NCBI GenBank assembly: GCA_941918925.1
Contig: OW799236.1
Coordinates: 77,068,713-77,132,712, forward strand
From: Phyto melanocephala
Taxonomy: Eukaryota; Arthropoda; Insecta; Diptera; Rhinophoridae
Direction: 5' to 3'
DNA: 64,000 bases
Shown: positions 34,740 through 46,390 of the stretch, one piece after another
Layout of the letters: every line of letters starts with the position of its first letter
Numbering within the stretch: the first letter of the stretch is position 1
Program-made: the position numbers and the translations under genes
Notes under the pieces: generated by a model
The model's database searches: none
Seen by the model: only the letters and a program-made list of their open reading frames with translations
What the model was told of the DNA's origin: nothing

Positions 34740-35390
34740 GTCCGTTCACTTCTTGGAAAATTTTTCGTCGTATGTTCAATAAATGGGCTGAGAATCATAT
34801 GAACCAGATTTTTTATTGATAAATTATCTTCAGCGATGAGGCCCATCTCTGGCTTAGCGGGTATGTAAATATGCAGAATTGTAGTTTTTGGGAGAGAACA
34901 ATACTCATGACTCTTGAGATTCCATTACATTGCAAAAAACATCACTGTTTAATAAGGTTTACATGTCGAAGGCGTCATCCTCGCATTTGTTAGTAATTTC
35001 CCGAAAAATGGTTAGTGAGTTTTCTGTTCCTTATATCGTGGCATTACAACAAGAAATAGTTCAAACAAGACGTTGCAACATAATATAAAGCACCTTGTTG
35101 AGTTAAATGTTTGGTAACTGAATTGTCTTAAGAAATGGATTTGTGAAAAAGCCAAATATTCTGCTGTATTATGTGAAGTCCCTAGTCTACGCCCATAAGC
35201 CCGAAACGATTGACTACTTGGAGGACAACATTCACCGCCTTATAAATGTTGTAAAAGGTCATAGAAAATCGGACCTATAGATAAGACTACCGTGGCGATC
35301 ATGTGTCATATTTAAATTATAATGCCAAAGAATATTTTTCGAAGATAGTAAACGTTATGTGAATTAAAATAACTCATCTTTGTTTTATTC
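34740..35390 (+). pseudogene. mariner-like transposase relic
   Basis: SDEAHLWLSGYVNMQNCSFW-type sequence at about 34829-34893 in shifting frames carries the first catalytic Asp. CACCTTGTTG and a YAHKPETIDYLEDNIHRLIN stretch at 35187-35250 represent the C-terminal part. The central catalytic block is badly decayed. No terminal repeats identified. Confidence 0.6.
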
Positions 35391-38335
35391 CATTTCAAAA
35401 TTCTAAACCTCTATAAAAAACACCTTTACTTATCTTTTGTTTGACAAACCTCCGTAATTTTAATTAAAAAAAAAACGTAACGTAAAAAACTACACTCGGC
35501 AACACTGCCATATATACTTGAATGAAAGAAAAATAAACAAAACAAAATAATACAAAATATTTGCAGAGAATATAATTTTCCCCCTAATTCTAGTTGTTGC
35601 TTATTTTAGTTTTAAATGTTTCCACTTTTTTAACCCTCCTCTTTGCGTGCAATACTTTACATTAAAATGCACCTGTTTATTACGTTTAGTCTTGATTTGC
35701 AGTGTTTTTTTTGCAATGTCATTTTACTCTCTTTACTCATACTCTTGGTTTGTTAATTTCAACGTTTTATGTTGTTTTCAATGAAATAAAAACTATACTG
35801 AAAAGTGGGCAGAGTTTGTAGAACAGTTTTCGATATATGTGAGAGTTTTATTGCACGGTGGGGTTTCGCTGAGAAAAATTCTCCACTTTTAGAAATTTTA
35901 CGTAGTTATGTTTAGGTATAGGAACTAGTGGATTTAGAGAAAGTAACAACAGTTAAGTGGAGTTTTTAAACGCATTTTCAACAATTAATCCTGGAAGAAT
36001 GTGACAAGTGAAAAGCACACGTCTAAATAATGAAATATTACTGCCAATAATATTGATCAATTGTAATATAAATATTGACCCTGTATTACGGCTTACTTTC
36101 TTTCTTCGTCTGGTAGTCAAATTTAACGAAACGAAAAATCTCTTGCAAAATTTTCCATAGATGTTGGGGCTGACATTCTAGTTCCTCTTAAGATTTTTTC
36201 TTTTTGAATATCCTAAAAATCCAGCATTTTTGTAATTATGTATATTTTTAATAAACAAATGAGAGAAACAAAATTAATTTAAAATTATAACAAATTTTGT
36301 ACCTCTTTACTTTACTATAAGAGCGCGGATACAAAACACAAAAAGGAAAATGATCAATCAATTGAAAAAAATCATGGTTTGAGGAAAAGAACCATCTTTG
36401 TGGAAAAACAGTTGGGTAAGTAGACAATAAAATTATTAATTTAGAATGATATACCCTACAAGTACAAATCATTCTTAGCATTATTTTTCGTATGGACTGG
36501 GGCTATCAAAGTTTTTTTTTTCGAACGTTGGAGTTTTATGTACTTTTAGTGAATTAATTTATTTACTGAACACATTAAGTATTATCATAAAATAGCATGA
36601 TAAAGATCAAGGTGTATTAACTACAAAGAGCATATTTTTTGTCACTTTTCCAGTCTCTTCTTTTATGTATGGAGTTTGACAAAATGAGTATTCGTTCCAT
36701 AACGGGATTTTTTCTCTATATATATTATCTTTGAGGATATTCTCTGTTTGTAATGTGAGAATCGAGTGTCGAACAGAAGTTTTGTTTATAACGCTTACAA
36801 AGTTCTTTTATCTAGATTTATCACAGACAATATTTTTTGTTTCTTTTTATGTAAGGCTGCTGAATAGGGGGCGTTATATAGCCATTACACATGAAAGGTA
36901 CAAAGGTATGACTATATCTACATACGGTGCGCTGCTCTGAAAGAAGATTCCCTATTTGAACCATTAATCAAATTCATCCAACAACAGTCAAAGAATCCTG
37001 CTTCCTTAATGTTATTTCTTCCTAAGACAATCCAATTTCAGCATAGTGTTACGTTAAAAAGTTCTCGTGTCTGATAATAACAAACGCAGGATTTTAACAA
37101 AGGCAGTTTTTATTTCTTTCCTCTTCTTCACATGTTGTTTTTTCTGATAGATAGATAGATGCGAGCTAGTAAAAACTATAGTTTGCGTAAGTCCTTTACT
37201 TTGTATTTAGTATTGTAGGAAATTTTAAGATTTACGTTTTACTTTATTCAAAGTCTTAATAAATGTTGCCATTTATTGTAAAATTATTGGAAACATTTCA
37301 AGTTTGGTTACTAATTTTCGATACATCTGTATAAAAATCGGTATCTTGAATCTTTTTCACACTAATTAATTTAATCCAATCTTCCTCTCCTAATATTATT
37401 AAACACAACATATGCCGCAATTAACACTAGAGCATGCAATTTGACTCTGTTAGAATATTTCTTGCCTATAAACAATCAATACTAATACAATCCTTGCCAA
37501 CGTTCTAACCTAGCCAAACTTAAATTAATTGAAATCGTTATTGCATTACAAAAGGTTTTTTGTGCCAAATTATGAAAAGTTCATAAAAACTTAAGTTTTG
37601 TTATAAACTGAAATTTAAAATTACGTTTTACGGAGTACTTTAATTTTACTGTACCACTGTACTGCGTTAATTTTGGTTAGAATTTCTCCACAATAATAAT
37701 AAAAATTTTCGTCCGAAAGAGAAATAAAACTAATTCATTAGCTTGTTTACAACGTCACTAGTTGTTTGTCTGTGTTGTTGGTGTTGTTTGTTGTTTTTAA
37801 GTTTTATTTTACTCCAATTCTCAATATAATTAAGATATAAAAAAGGAAGTATAGCCAAGTCATAAACGTGAAAATATGTTTGAAAACTAAATTTATATAT
37901 GTTTTTATGGTAGTTTTGTTATGGAAATTTCGAATAAAGTTACATATTTAATAATTATCACATTAAACCAATGTTTTTAACACATGCATGTTTTGTCATA
38001 TCGACAAAATTCATTAATGCCCAGTCCTGATTCAACCTAATATAAATAACTTAAACTTTTTCTTTAATTAACACATAAATAAGATGTATTTATATTTAAA
38101 ATAACTTTAAGCAAATTTTCGAAACAAGTAAAAATTAATTCAAAAAGAAAAAGTCCTGACGAACCAGAAATTTCTTTGGGCAATGAAAATTTGTTTGAAC
38201 TCGCATGAATTTGTCTCAAGTGGACGACTTGAGTAAATGTTTTTTTTTTGCTTTTTACCAGACAGTATTTTAGTAATTTTTGTAACAAATTTTTCTGTAT
38301 GAACACAAAAGAAAACAATCTGTCCGTTAGTTAGT
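35391..38335. other. long gene-free AT-rich stretch
   Basis: No supported coding sequence or element. Lies downstream (in transcription sense) of the MADF exon and may be intron of that gene. A GATA run lies at 37148-37160. Confidence 0.4.
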
Positions 38336-38339
38336 TGAA

Positions 38340-38640
38340 ATCAATTTTTAGCAGCCCCTACATGTTACATAGATCAGTATTTAGTATCAATATTTTTGCA
38401 AATATTCCGGAATGAGTCGCTTTTGAAATCCAGCATAATCGCCTGATAAATTTCTGAGATATGAACAAATAAACACAACTGCCTGTTTTTTCTCCATATT
38501 TTTACAAAAAAAAAAAAAAAATAAACACACTATTTGTAGATATGATAAAGCTTTAGGACTACGCGTGAAATATTTGGACAAATCGATCACTAATCGGCAA
38601 AATTATAGGATTAATGCCTTAATTTAAAAAAATATATAGA
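38340..38640 (+). repeat. DINE-1-type internal repeat fragment
   Basis: AAATATTCCGGAATGAGTCG, AATTTCTGAGATATGAACAA and CGGCAAAATTATAGG match in order the segment at 45.78-46.02 kb and partly those at 43.7 and 50.8 kb. These match internal sequence of the DINE-1-like elements; ends are missing. Confidence 0.45.
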
Positions 38641-38654
38641 GGGTCCGCCAAATA

Positions 38655-38800
38655 ACTTTTTTTTTTTTTTAAGTGTAGCTTCGGCTGTGTGGCACGTAGC
38701 GCCGTCCTGTTAAACCAAATGTTGCCAACATCCTCCTCTTCAAAATTTGTGAAGTCTAAGCTAGTGACTGTAGAGTATTTTATGATGACGAAGAGGTTAA
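38655..38800 (-). pseudogene. mariner-like transposase fragment
   Basis: Reading right to left: LDFTNFEEEDVGNIWFNRTA and LRATQP, a decayed version of ELDLxDMWFQQDGATCHTA around the second catalytic Asp. Only this piece remains. Confidence 0.5.
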
Positions 38801-38960
38801 AACGGTACAACATATTTTCTGGAATAGCCGCTTAAGCAAGGAATATAACTCTGTATCTAGGGGAAGGTTCCTGCAAGACTTAACGAGAATATCTCACACT
38901 AATGTTGGAGGATGAACTTGTTTATTCGTGCAACGGATTTGTTTCAAATTATGAAGCCGT
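38765..38960 (+). pseudogene. LINE C-terminal zinc-knuckle fragment
   Basis: FYDDEEVKTVQHIFWNSR at about 38778-38832 followed by GRFLQDLTRISHTNV resembles the C-terminal CCHC knuckle and tail of RNase H-bearing LINEs (compare CRFCCMDEETAEHVFCNC at 62.65 kb); the Cys residues are lost. It overlaps the mariner fragment, so the boundary is uncertain. Confidence 0.45.
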
Positions 38961-39351
38961 TACTCTTTAAGAAGAGAGGGAACTTGCCGTACCTAACCTA
39001 ATGCAAGCTATCCAAAAAGGTCACATAGTTTTAAAAGGACAAACGAAACAAAGCAAGAATTTTTTAAACTTGTTGAAATTTTAAGTTAAACTTAAGCTTT
39101 TAATATCAATTATTGAATTATTTTGCAAACCATATGATTTTCTCTACTTCAATCATTGAAGGTTTGTGTCTTCAAACCTCTACCATATGGCTAACCATCC
39201 CATCAACCTTTGCGAACATATTTTTTTATGTAGTAAGAATGCAGAAAAATACACAAAACATAAAAACATACACATACATACATATTTAAAAGAAAAACAA
39301 AAAAAACGTAAATAAAAAATAACTTACTCTCTACATTTTACTACAACTACC

Positions 39352-39357
39352 ACTTAC
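39352..39357 (-). other. splice donor of the MADF exon
   Basis: The minus strand reads GGCGCG followed by GTAAGT, a strong donor. From the ATG at 39987 the exon is exactly 630 bases, so the intron enters in phase 0. A second GTAAGT lies 30 bases downstream (39327-39322), after an in-frame stop at 39331-39333; its use would end the protein at 218 residues. Confidence 0.75.
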
Positions 39358-39987
39358 CGCGCCAAAATATTTCATCTCTTTACTTTTCATTCGACGATGA
39401 TGTGATGTTGTTGGTGCTGCTGCCGCAGCTGTTGATGTCTCATAGCCGGCAGCAGCTAAACCATTTAAAGCTGCTGCGGCAGCGGCTGCAGCAGCATGAT
39501 GGTGATGATGACCATTTGTTGTTATAACACCACTACCAACGCTACTGCCACTACAATTTAAACCAACATTAATGCCACCACCCCCACCGGCGCCACCTCC
39601 TCCTCCAGCTATACCAGCCGCAATAGCGCTAGCACTACCACCGCCCGCCTCCATAAAGTCGAAACGTTTGAATGCATACCATTTGGAGGGATTCGGTTGT
39701 ATGCCCTGATACAATTTCACCAACATTTTGTGTTTCTCTCGTCTGTACTGGGTCAGCAGGACATTCATTTTACGTTCAACCTCAGCCTTGCTGCAGCCAA
39801 AACGTTCAGCAATTTCTGACCATGCGCGAAAGCGACACAATTTATCTTTATACTTGGGATCTGCACGATTCCATAGTTCAGTGTGTGAGCGATATTGTTC
39901 GATAAGTTCTAAAGCATCATCATTTGTCCATTCCATGATTTTTGTATGCATGAGGCTGCTGCGCAAAGTGGCCGGATTGAAATTCAT
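39358..39987 (-). CDS. MADF-domain protein, first coding exon (partial gene)
   Basis: This 210-codon exon is the only convincing host coding sequence here. Residues about 26-112 form a MADF domain (Myb/SANT-like, DNA- or protein-binding, usual in fly transcription regulators such as Adf-1 relatives): LELIEQYRSHTELWNRADPK opens it, with conserved Trp at 39, 56 and 103, and it closes KWYAFKRFDFM. After it come a Gly-rich tract (about 124-138), a five-His run, a nine-Ala run and an Ala/Thr stretch, then a basic HHRRMKSKEMKYFG end. The start at 39987 is the first in-frame ATG; Met13 and Met18 are alternatives. The exon stops at a GTAAGT donor in phase 0, so more protein (possibly a BESS motif) is expected downstream, to the left. 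Product is probably nuclear. The exact orthologue is not named. Confidence 0.85.
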
Positions 39988-40800
39988 TGGGAGCCGCAGG
40001 AGACAGTTTGTTGGCTTATTTTCTATTTATAACGTTTATAATTATAATAAAAGCTACCGAAAGGTATAGAAAGAGGGGGAGAGAGGCAGAGTGTGAAAAA
40101 GACAAACTGTAACACAGTTTTATGTGTGGATGTTAAAGTTGCGGGATTAGCTTCCTTTGCTAATTGTCAACAAGTGGTGGGTTTTCGAAGATATAAGTGG
40201 TGAGATATGTTGATTTCTTCTACTTCCTGTTGTTGATTTCTTCTACTTCCTTTTCTTTATTTTTCAAATATTTGTAGTTTTTTTTTTAATTTTAATTTGT
40301 ATTTAAAAAAAATTATTATTTGGTTTCTGTTTTTTTATTTTTTATTCTTGTATTTATGTTGTTGTGGTTGTTGTCTTATAGTAGAGGTTGATATTGTAGT
40401 TTTATCAAGGAATGTTTTTTGAAATGCTGTAATAAATTTGTAACTGTTTCTGCAGCATGTTGATATTTTTTTTTTTTGATTCTTTTTCAAATGTCTTTTG
40501 TTATTTAGTTTTTTTTTTCCTTATTAAGGGATTTTTATTTGATACAAATCTATTCTTCAAATTAAGGTGTTGTTGTAGTATCTGGTTGAGATTTTTGGTT
40601 TAAGCTGCAAGTAGACAAATTTTTGGAAACAAACATTAGAAACATTGACTTAAATAAAGGATTACAAAAATGTATGATAAAAAGTTTTAATATTCTTTCT
40701 AAAAACAACTGTTCGTTTGCGGTTGTCAAAGAAAAGAATTTCTCAAGATAATAATGCAATGTTAATTTTGGATTTTAATCAACAACAGACCCTAAAGACT
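39988..40800. other. probable 5' leader/promoter region of the MADF gene
   Basis: Lies immediately upstream of the MADF start on the minus strand. It is T-rich on the plus strand with homopolymer runs (40280-40520) and an AG-rich patch at 40060-40100. No TATA box or initiator can be assigned with confidence. Confidence 0.35.
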
Positions 40801-41765
40801 TCATTACATCCTGAGTATGCACCTTTTAGTGCATAGTGGTCGCATCTACGAACCTAATTTCTTTCAAAAAACGAAACCGCAGCTCACGTTTCACGCATTG
40901 ATTTGACATTAGTTTGGGAGAGATGTGGCCAATTAACATCGGCACGACGTGAGATAATGCGGCATGAATGAGTTTCTCGCGTAAAGGAGCAACTTCGATG
41001 ACTGTTTGGCAAGTGGTAACATTCTGTTGGAACCACATATCCAGGTCCATATTCTAAATTTCTGGCTACAAGAAAAGTTTTATGATTTCGCGATATTGAA
41101 CACCATTCCCGGTAACTGCTTGGCCGGATGACGCCGCCAGCCCATAAACCGCACCAAACACGTCACTCTATGGGGAATCATCGGCTTTTCGACTTTACCC
41201 AAATGCGGCAATTCAGCATGGTAACGAATCCACTGAAGTGAAAGTGTGGTTTGTCTCTGAAGATGATTTTCTTTGTTAAGTCACCATCCACTTCCGTCTG
41301 TTTAACCAACCATTCGGTGAATTCGGATGACGCTTGAATTGGTCAGTAAGGCTTGAGTTAATTGAACGGTGGAAATTAAATCTTTATTCAAACTTGAATC
41401 AGTAATGTTTGTAAAATGTTCAATTGTTGGACCTGACCACGAGCCGAGGTTAATGGCTTTTCTGCCACACTTACGCAAACACAAAAATATTTGAGCAAAA
41501 AGAGCTGGACGGGCAGCACAGGTGTTTCAACATTTTCTACAGATCTGGTTTGCTTAAATTTGCGCACAATTCTCTTGATTGTGGATACAAAAAATCATGA
41601 AGTAGACGAAATGTAGAAGACGCGTTGCTCGATTGTGTATCTTTCCATGATACAAATTGAGTTAGTCTGAAATGAAGAAATGTCAAATGAAGTGCAGAAA
41701 GAAAACTTGATATTTAGGTGCGGTTGACATTCAACATCGGCCCTTAAAATTAATACATCCTTTAT
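40800..41765 (-). pseudogene. mariner-like relic, ends of the ATTTTAAGGGCC family
   Basis: Minus strand from 41645: MERYTIEQRV, then further left FVTMLNCRIW, VWCGLWAGGVIRP at about 41150-41115, MWFQQN (second Asp replaced by Asn) near 41035 and RRADVNWPHLSQT. The right terminus, read in reverse, contains AATTTTAAGGGCCGATGTTG, identical to the terminus of the short element at 49.6 kb, so both belong to one family. Frames are broken repeatedly and two thirds of the conserved residues near the third Asp are lost. Confidence 0.65.
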
Positions 41766-41810
41766 AAAACAAAAAACAACAACAAAAGCTTTTTTTATTT
41801 TTGACATGTG

Positions 41811-42488
41811 TTATGCTAGGCGCACAATTGGGATGAACGACGAATTTTGTATATGAGAATGCATACAATTGTGGCGTCAGTCGAAGTTCGCTATACGCGG
41901 CGAACTCTGCATTAGATTTATTTCTAGTTCTTACGACGGCGAACGCCGAACAAAATGGTACAAGGTGACCATTTTTTTATTAAATTTGGATTTACTTCTC
42001 AACTTTTTAAGAAAATAAAGTTAGTTTTTACCTTAATAATTGTTTTATTTTAAAACATTTAAAATAAGTATAAAAAAGTTAAGTACAAAAATTGGTTTTT
42101 ATTTGTGTTTTTGCAAATTTTAAGTTAATTAAGTGATCTTTTTTTCATACGGTCACACCATTAGCTGTTATACACTAACAAAATTTTTATTATTGTTTAA
42201 TGCACGTACCCACGACATTCTTTGCAAACGTTTGCTTATACGTAAACAAGTTTTTATTTTTACAGAAATTATATTTATCGTTTTGTTGAGTTTCACAAAA
42301 AATTAAATTCTTCGATTATTTTTGTTTTTTCTTTGCACAAACACTAAAAAATTTTATCAACTATAAAAGATGTTACTTTTTCGTCGTTGCTGTGCTTCAC
42401 ACGACGAATTTGCACAGCGAATTTTTACCGAAGAGTTCTTCGTGTTGGGCGAAATTCGTCGTTCGTCCCAATTGTGCGCCGAGCATTA
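41811..42488. mobile_element. TIR element with 39-bp GGCGCACAATTGGG ends
   Basis: Left TIR GGCGCACAATTGGGATGAAC (within 41811-41849) and, in reverse complement, right TIR GGCGCACAATTGGGACGAAC (42450-42488) agree at about 35 of 39 positions, extending through GACGAATTT. The interior is AT-rich but the sub-ends contain CGGCGAACGCCGAA and TTCGTCG words. No coding sequence and no clear target duplication, so the superfamily is open. Confidence 0.65.
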
Positions 42489-43480
42489 CATTTTCTAAGT
42501 GGGTTTTGGAGAATTTGGTAATTTAATTTTTTTTAATTTCTTTTACCAACTTAAAAACACGGGTTATTAAAAATTAAATAATAAAAATATTTATAATTTT
42601 TAAACATACTTATGTACCCATTATCTTTTTATAATTTTGCTCTCCCATCGTGCAAATAAATATAAAAAAACATGCGTAAATTTTGGAACAAATAATATGT
42701 TATCGCTTTAAATTTTTTGTGTTTATTCTTATTTTATTTTTTTTTTTCTTTCAAAAGATACGAATTAGATTAGTTCAAATATTAAAATTGTTTGTAAAAT
42801 TCCAGCCTATTTGCACAATCTTTAACATTAGCAATGATAAAAATTAAATTAAATAAACAAAATATAATAGGCAGTAATAATAATAATAATAATAGCGGAG
42901 GAAAGATAAACAAACATAAGCCTACACTATAGATTATGATACTCTCATATCGGGCACTTAAATCTCTTGTCAAATAAACTGAAATCTAAAAATGTTTTGG
43001 CAGGAATCGGCAACAACGCTTTTAAATTAGCAGAAAGCTTAAACTCTGAGTGTGATCTAGACCATAGGGACGACTGGATAGAACATTTTCATAAATTTAT
43101 TATAAAAATTTTTAAATATGCTTGTACTGTTAATAAAGTATAAAATATATTATATCATTTACGTACATAGATATGTATGTATTTGATTTTTGCACAATTT
43201 CGGGTTTTCACAAATAGTTTCGTTTCTATTTCAATCCTATGGCCTAGACATTAACCCATTTGGTTCGATAAGGCTGTATTTTTGTTTACAAAACTAATGC
43301 TATTATTCATCCATCCATCCATCTGTTTATCTCTTCCCTGTACGCATGTAAATTTCGCACAGTGGGGCATTTAAAAATAAAATGCGAAAATAAATTTATA
43401 ACCTTTGATACAATTTTATTGGTGTTACATCAAGAATAATTTAGGATTTAATTGAATATTTATTATTTTTGAAAAATGAA
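42489..43480. other. unassigned non-coding stretch
   Basis: AT-rich; includes an AAT run at 42877-42893 and ATCC tetramers at 43308-43322. No gene seen. Confidence 0.4.
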
Positions 43481-43489
43481 GTATAACTA

Positions 43490-44050
43490 GAGAAAACTCT
43501 TGTTTTCGAGTACTTGAAACGTATAGAAAAAATATGTATATTTAAAAAAATAATTTTTGACTATAAATTTGCCAATTAAAGAATGATTTTTTACGAATAG
43601 CCCTAGAGGCATATTAGATCTACAAAAAGTAGCAAACGTGCTTATAAATTATCGTAGGGCTAAAAATTTTTGATTTTTATTTCAAAAATATGGGAAAAAC
43701 AGAGGCTGTCGTATTTATTTGTTCATATCTCAGAAAGTTATGGGGCAATTGCGCTGGATTTAGATAGCGATTCATTCCCGAATATTCCACAAGATTTATA
43801 CAGTTAAACTAGTCGATCAGCAGAGGTTCGCCGCCTTTTTTGTCAGCTAAAAACGACTCAAGAAAGCTGCAGTTTTGATCTGCTTCAGTCGACTAGTACT
43901 TATAATATTACCGTTGGTTTTTTCAACAACTTTTAGTGACGTCACTTCAAATTTTTGAGCAGCGTTTTCTTTTAGTTATAGCCGCCACATAAAAACTGCT
44001 CAGACGCCGCCGGCTTGTTTCACTGGATTTATATCACATACAGTTAATAT
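43490..44050 (+). repeat. DINE-1-type internal repeat with a small inverted repeat
   Basis: ATAGCCCTAGAGGCATAT and AAAGTTATGGGGCAATTG align with 50.72 and 50.85 kb. An imperfect inverted pair (ACTAGTCGATCAGCAGA at about 43808, TCTGCTTCAGTCGACTAGT ending near 43908) lies within and may be a 100-bp insertion. No coding sequence. Confidence 0.4.
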
Positions 44051-44639
44051 GTGGGGGGCTTCTTAAACTTGGTTTTAACTAACACGTAAATTGTTTTACA
44101 AAAGGGCAAGGACATAATGTATATAAGAGCACCGAACTATTCAATATTGTCGAACAATTCGAAACATAAAAATTCATTTCAATTAATAACAATGATTTGA
44201 TTTCATCACGATATATAGATGTTATCCCTCAATTTGCGCACCCAATCTCGGGTCGTAGAAGAGTTACATATATAGTGGAAGCTTTCACGAAAAGGTTGGG
44301 AGAGTAAATTGAGGTAGAGAGCTTCTATTTCTCTAGAACTCTTCACGTGGTGGGGTTTGGTGTAGAATTTGCTTTGTGTTCTTATCGTTTTTTTAAAGCG
44401 GATACGTGGCCAGTGAGTGGATTGGAACCTGTTTGAGCAATCGTCACCAAAATAAAAAATAAATTAAAATTTGAATGCATTCATATGAATTAGAAATTCA
44501 ATTTCTTAATTTTACCTGAAAAAATAATTCAATTAGAATTTCAAACGTTTGTCACATAAATTTTATTTGAATTCATTGAAAAATAAATAAATCTATATGA
44601 TTCATTAAACATGTTACATTATTTTGAGGAGATCGGCAT

Positions 44640-44850
44640 TAGGATGATTGGCTCTAAGTGATTTAACGAATAATAGTGTATGTAATTACGGTATTTTGAA
44701 CGTAATCTCATTAATAAAAAATCCAAAACAAATATTACCCATAATCTTATTTGAAATAAATCAACCCTTTTGCAAAGCTCCACGGCTTTTTAATGTAGGA
44801 AGCCTAATAAGAGCAAGTCGTGCGGAGTATGAAGTCAAGTTAATTAAAAT
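44640..44850 (-). pseudogene. LINE reverse transcriptase C-terminal relic
   Basis: Minus-strand frame reads YSARLALIRLPTLKSRGALQ at about 44830-44770. It parallels YTSTLALVKLPTLISRRTML at 54.3 kb; both match the ...LPTLxxRRxxLxxxFxFNLIxG motif at the end of CR1/Jockey-like reverse transcriptases. Short and decayed. Confidence 0.5.
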
Positions 44851-45127
44851 GCAATCTTCGAAGACAAAATATGTAATAAAAATTGATTTTTTACAGACTT
44901 TATAGCATCGGAATGAATGAAATGATAAATTTGATAAAGAGATCCATACTACTAGTCTTACTAGTGACATAAACAAAGTATTGTTAATTTAGAGATTTTT
45001 AAGCTCTTTAGCAAAGAGTTTTATAGATCCAAGTACACCTCTTTTATTAATGTATTATGATTCGAAAGTCCATTATTACAAAGAAATATGCTCAAGTGCT
45101 TTATGCATAAATTCAAAATCTAATTTG

Positions 45128-46060
45128 ATTCTTTTTATACCCTTCACCTGTAGTATCAACAATGTATGTAGTTTTGTCATTCCGTTTGTAATTTCTATTT
45201 TGTAAGCAGTGTAGACTCCATTTCCCCTTACCGTATTGGATCAATGGAAATGCTTTAACTGTTTGCATACGAAAGCACAAAAAAGTATGTATGTACTCCT
45301 TAATATTATAGCAATTAAAAAATGTAGACTACTTTATTTCAAAAGTATTTTTATACTCTTCACATGACAGTGTAAAAGGGCATATCGATACTCAAAGGTA
45401 GAAAGGCCCTAACTCAAATAATTGTAACTTTAAAGGGGAAGGTAAAATCATAACAAAATTGTATTATCACAATGAAATCTCTTTTGTAAAATTGTTAATT
45501 TTAATGCTATTGCATTCATTTTCGAAGTGGCGAGGTGTATTTGTGTGAAATGTATTGGAATCACTAAAAAACTTAATTTTGTTAAAATATGAGTTAGGTC
45601 CTTTCTACTTGTAACCACCGATATATAGGTTTGTCATTCCGTGTGAAATTTCTACTATATTCATTTTCGTCCCGAGAAAGCTTAAAATTAGGGGAATCGA
45701 TTGAGCATTGAGCGTAAGTCCGTGTGTATGTTGAAATCAGATTTTTGAAGACCCTCCCCCGACATTGCCATGACTTGTGTGTGGCATCAAAATATCACAA
45801 ATATTCGGGAGCAGATTGGTATTAATAGCATATTCGCCCTTTAACTTTCTGAGATATGGGCAAATGAACATGGCTGTCTCCGTTTTTTTCCTTATGTGGA
45901 CAACAAAACTTAAAAATTTTAATTTCTAGGATAATTTGTAGGCACGCATTTGAACATCTAGAGATGTTCATGAAAAAAATTTTGACAAATCGGTCAATAA
46001 CCAGCAAAGTTATAGGCAAAAATTTTTTAGAAAAAGTATGTATATATTTTTTAAATAAAT
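45128..46060 (+). mobile_element. DINE-1-like element(s), with a nested TIR insert
   Basis: TTTTTATACCCTTCACCTG and TTTTGTCATTCCGTTTGTAA at 45135-45190, then a second start (TACTCTTCACATGACAGTG, 45354) whose continuation AGGTTTGTCATTCCGTGTGA appears at 45628 after a 228-bp insert. The internal part (ACTTTCTGAGATATGGGC, 45843) matches 38.4 kb. No 3' hairpin seen; probably two overlapping truncated copies. Confidence 0.55.
45391..45618. mobile_element. 228-bp TIR insert in a DINE-1
   Basis: GTAGAAAGGCCCTAACTCA at 45398 is mirrored by TGAGTTAGGTCCTTTCTAC ending at about 45608. CGATA flanks both sides (45386-45390, 45619-45623). Other DINE-1 copies are uninterrupted here (AGGGTATATATAGG near 1795), which supports an insertion. 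The superfamily is unknown; a 5-bp duplication would be unusual for mariner. Confidence 0.5.
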
Positions 46061-46089
46061 CAAATTTTTTGAACTTCCAAATAATTTCT

Positions 46090-46390
46090 TGACTTTTTAG
46101 AGACTCAAAATTATAACGGATTAACGGTCTCAGAAATTATTTCTGAGAAAATCTAACAAGTAGGACTAACTAAGATATAAGAACAAAAAAATAATTTCTC
46201 TGGATTCTTTTTTTTAAATTTGCAAACGAAAATCAATTTTTTTTTTTTTTTGTTTCAATACCACCCAGAGATCCAATATGGGTATCAAATGAAAGGGCTC
46301 GACTACAATCAACTACGTAGAAGATCAAAATCAAAGATGCCGTCGGAAATAATAAAGAAAATGACGTATAACCATATATATATATAAAGT
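46090..46390 (-). repeat. second copy of the CGCCATCTTG repeat
   Basis: Reverse complement matches 18.0-18.15 kb: GAAATAATTTCT/AGAAATTATTTC and CAAACGAAAATC, plus ATCAAATGAAAGGGCTCGAC corresponding to the CAAGCCCTTTCATTTGAT unit. Shows the repeat is interspersed, not a single array. Confidence 0.5.

Noticed and set aside
39672..40069. Plus-strand frames opposite the MADF exon
   Set aside because: They are antisense shadows of the MADF coding sequence; composition and lack of any motif do not support them.
43804..43908. Possible small TIR element with ACTAGTCGA ends
   Set aside because: The inverted match is short and imperfect and no duplication is visible; left as part of the surrounding repeat.
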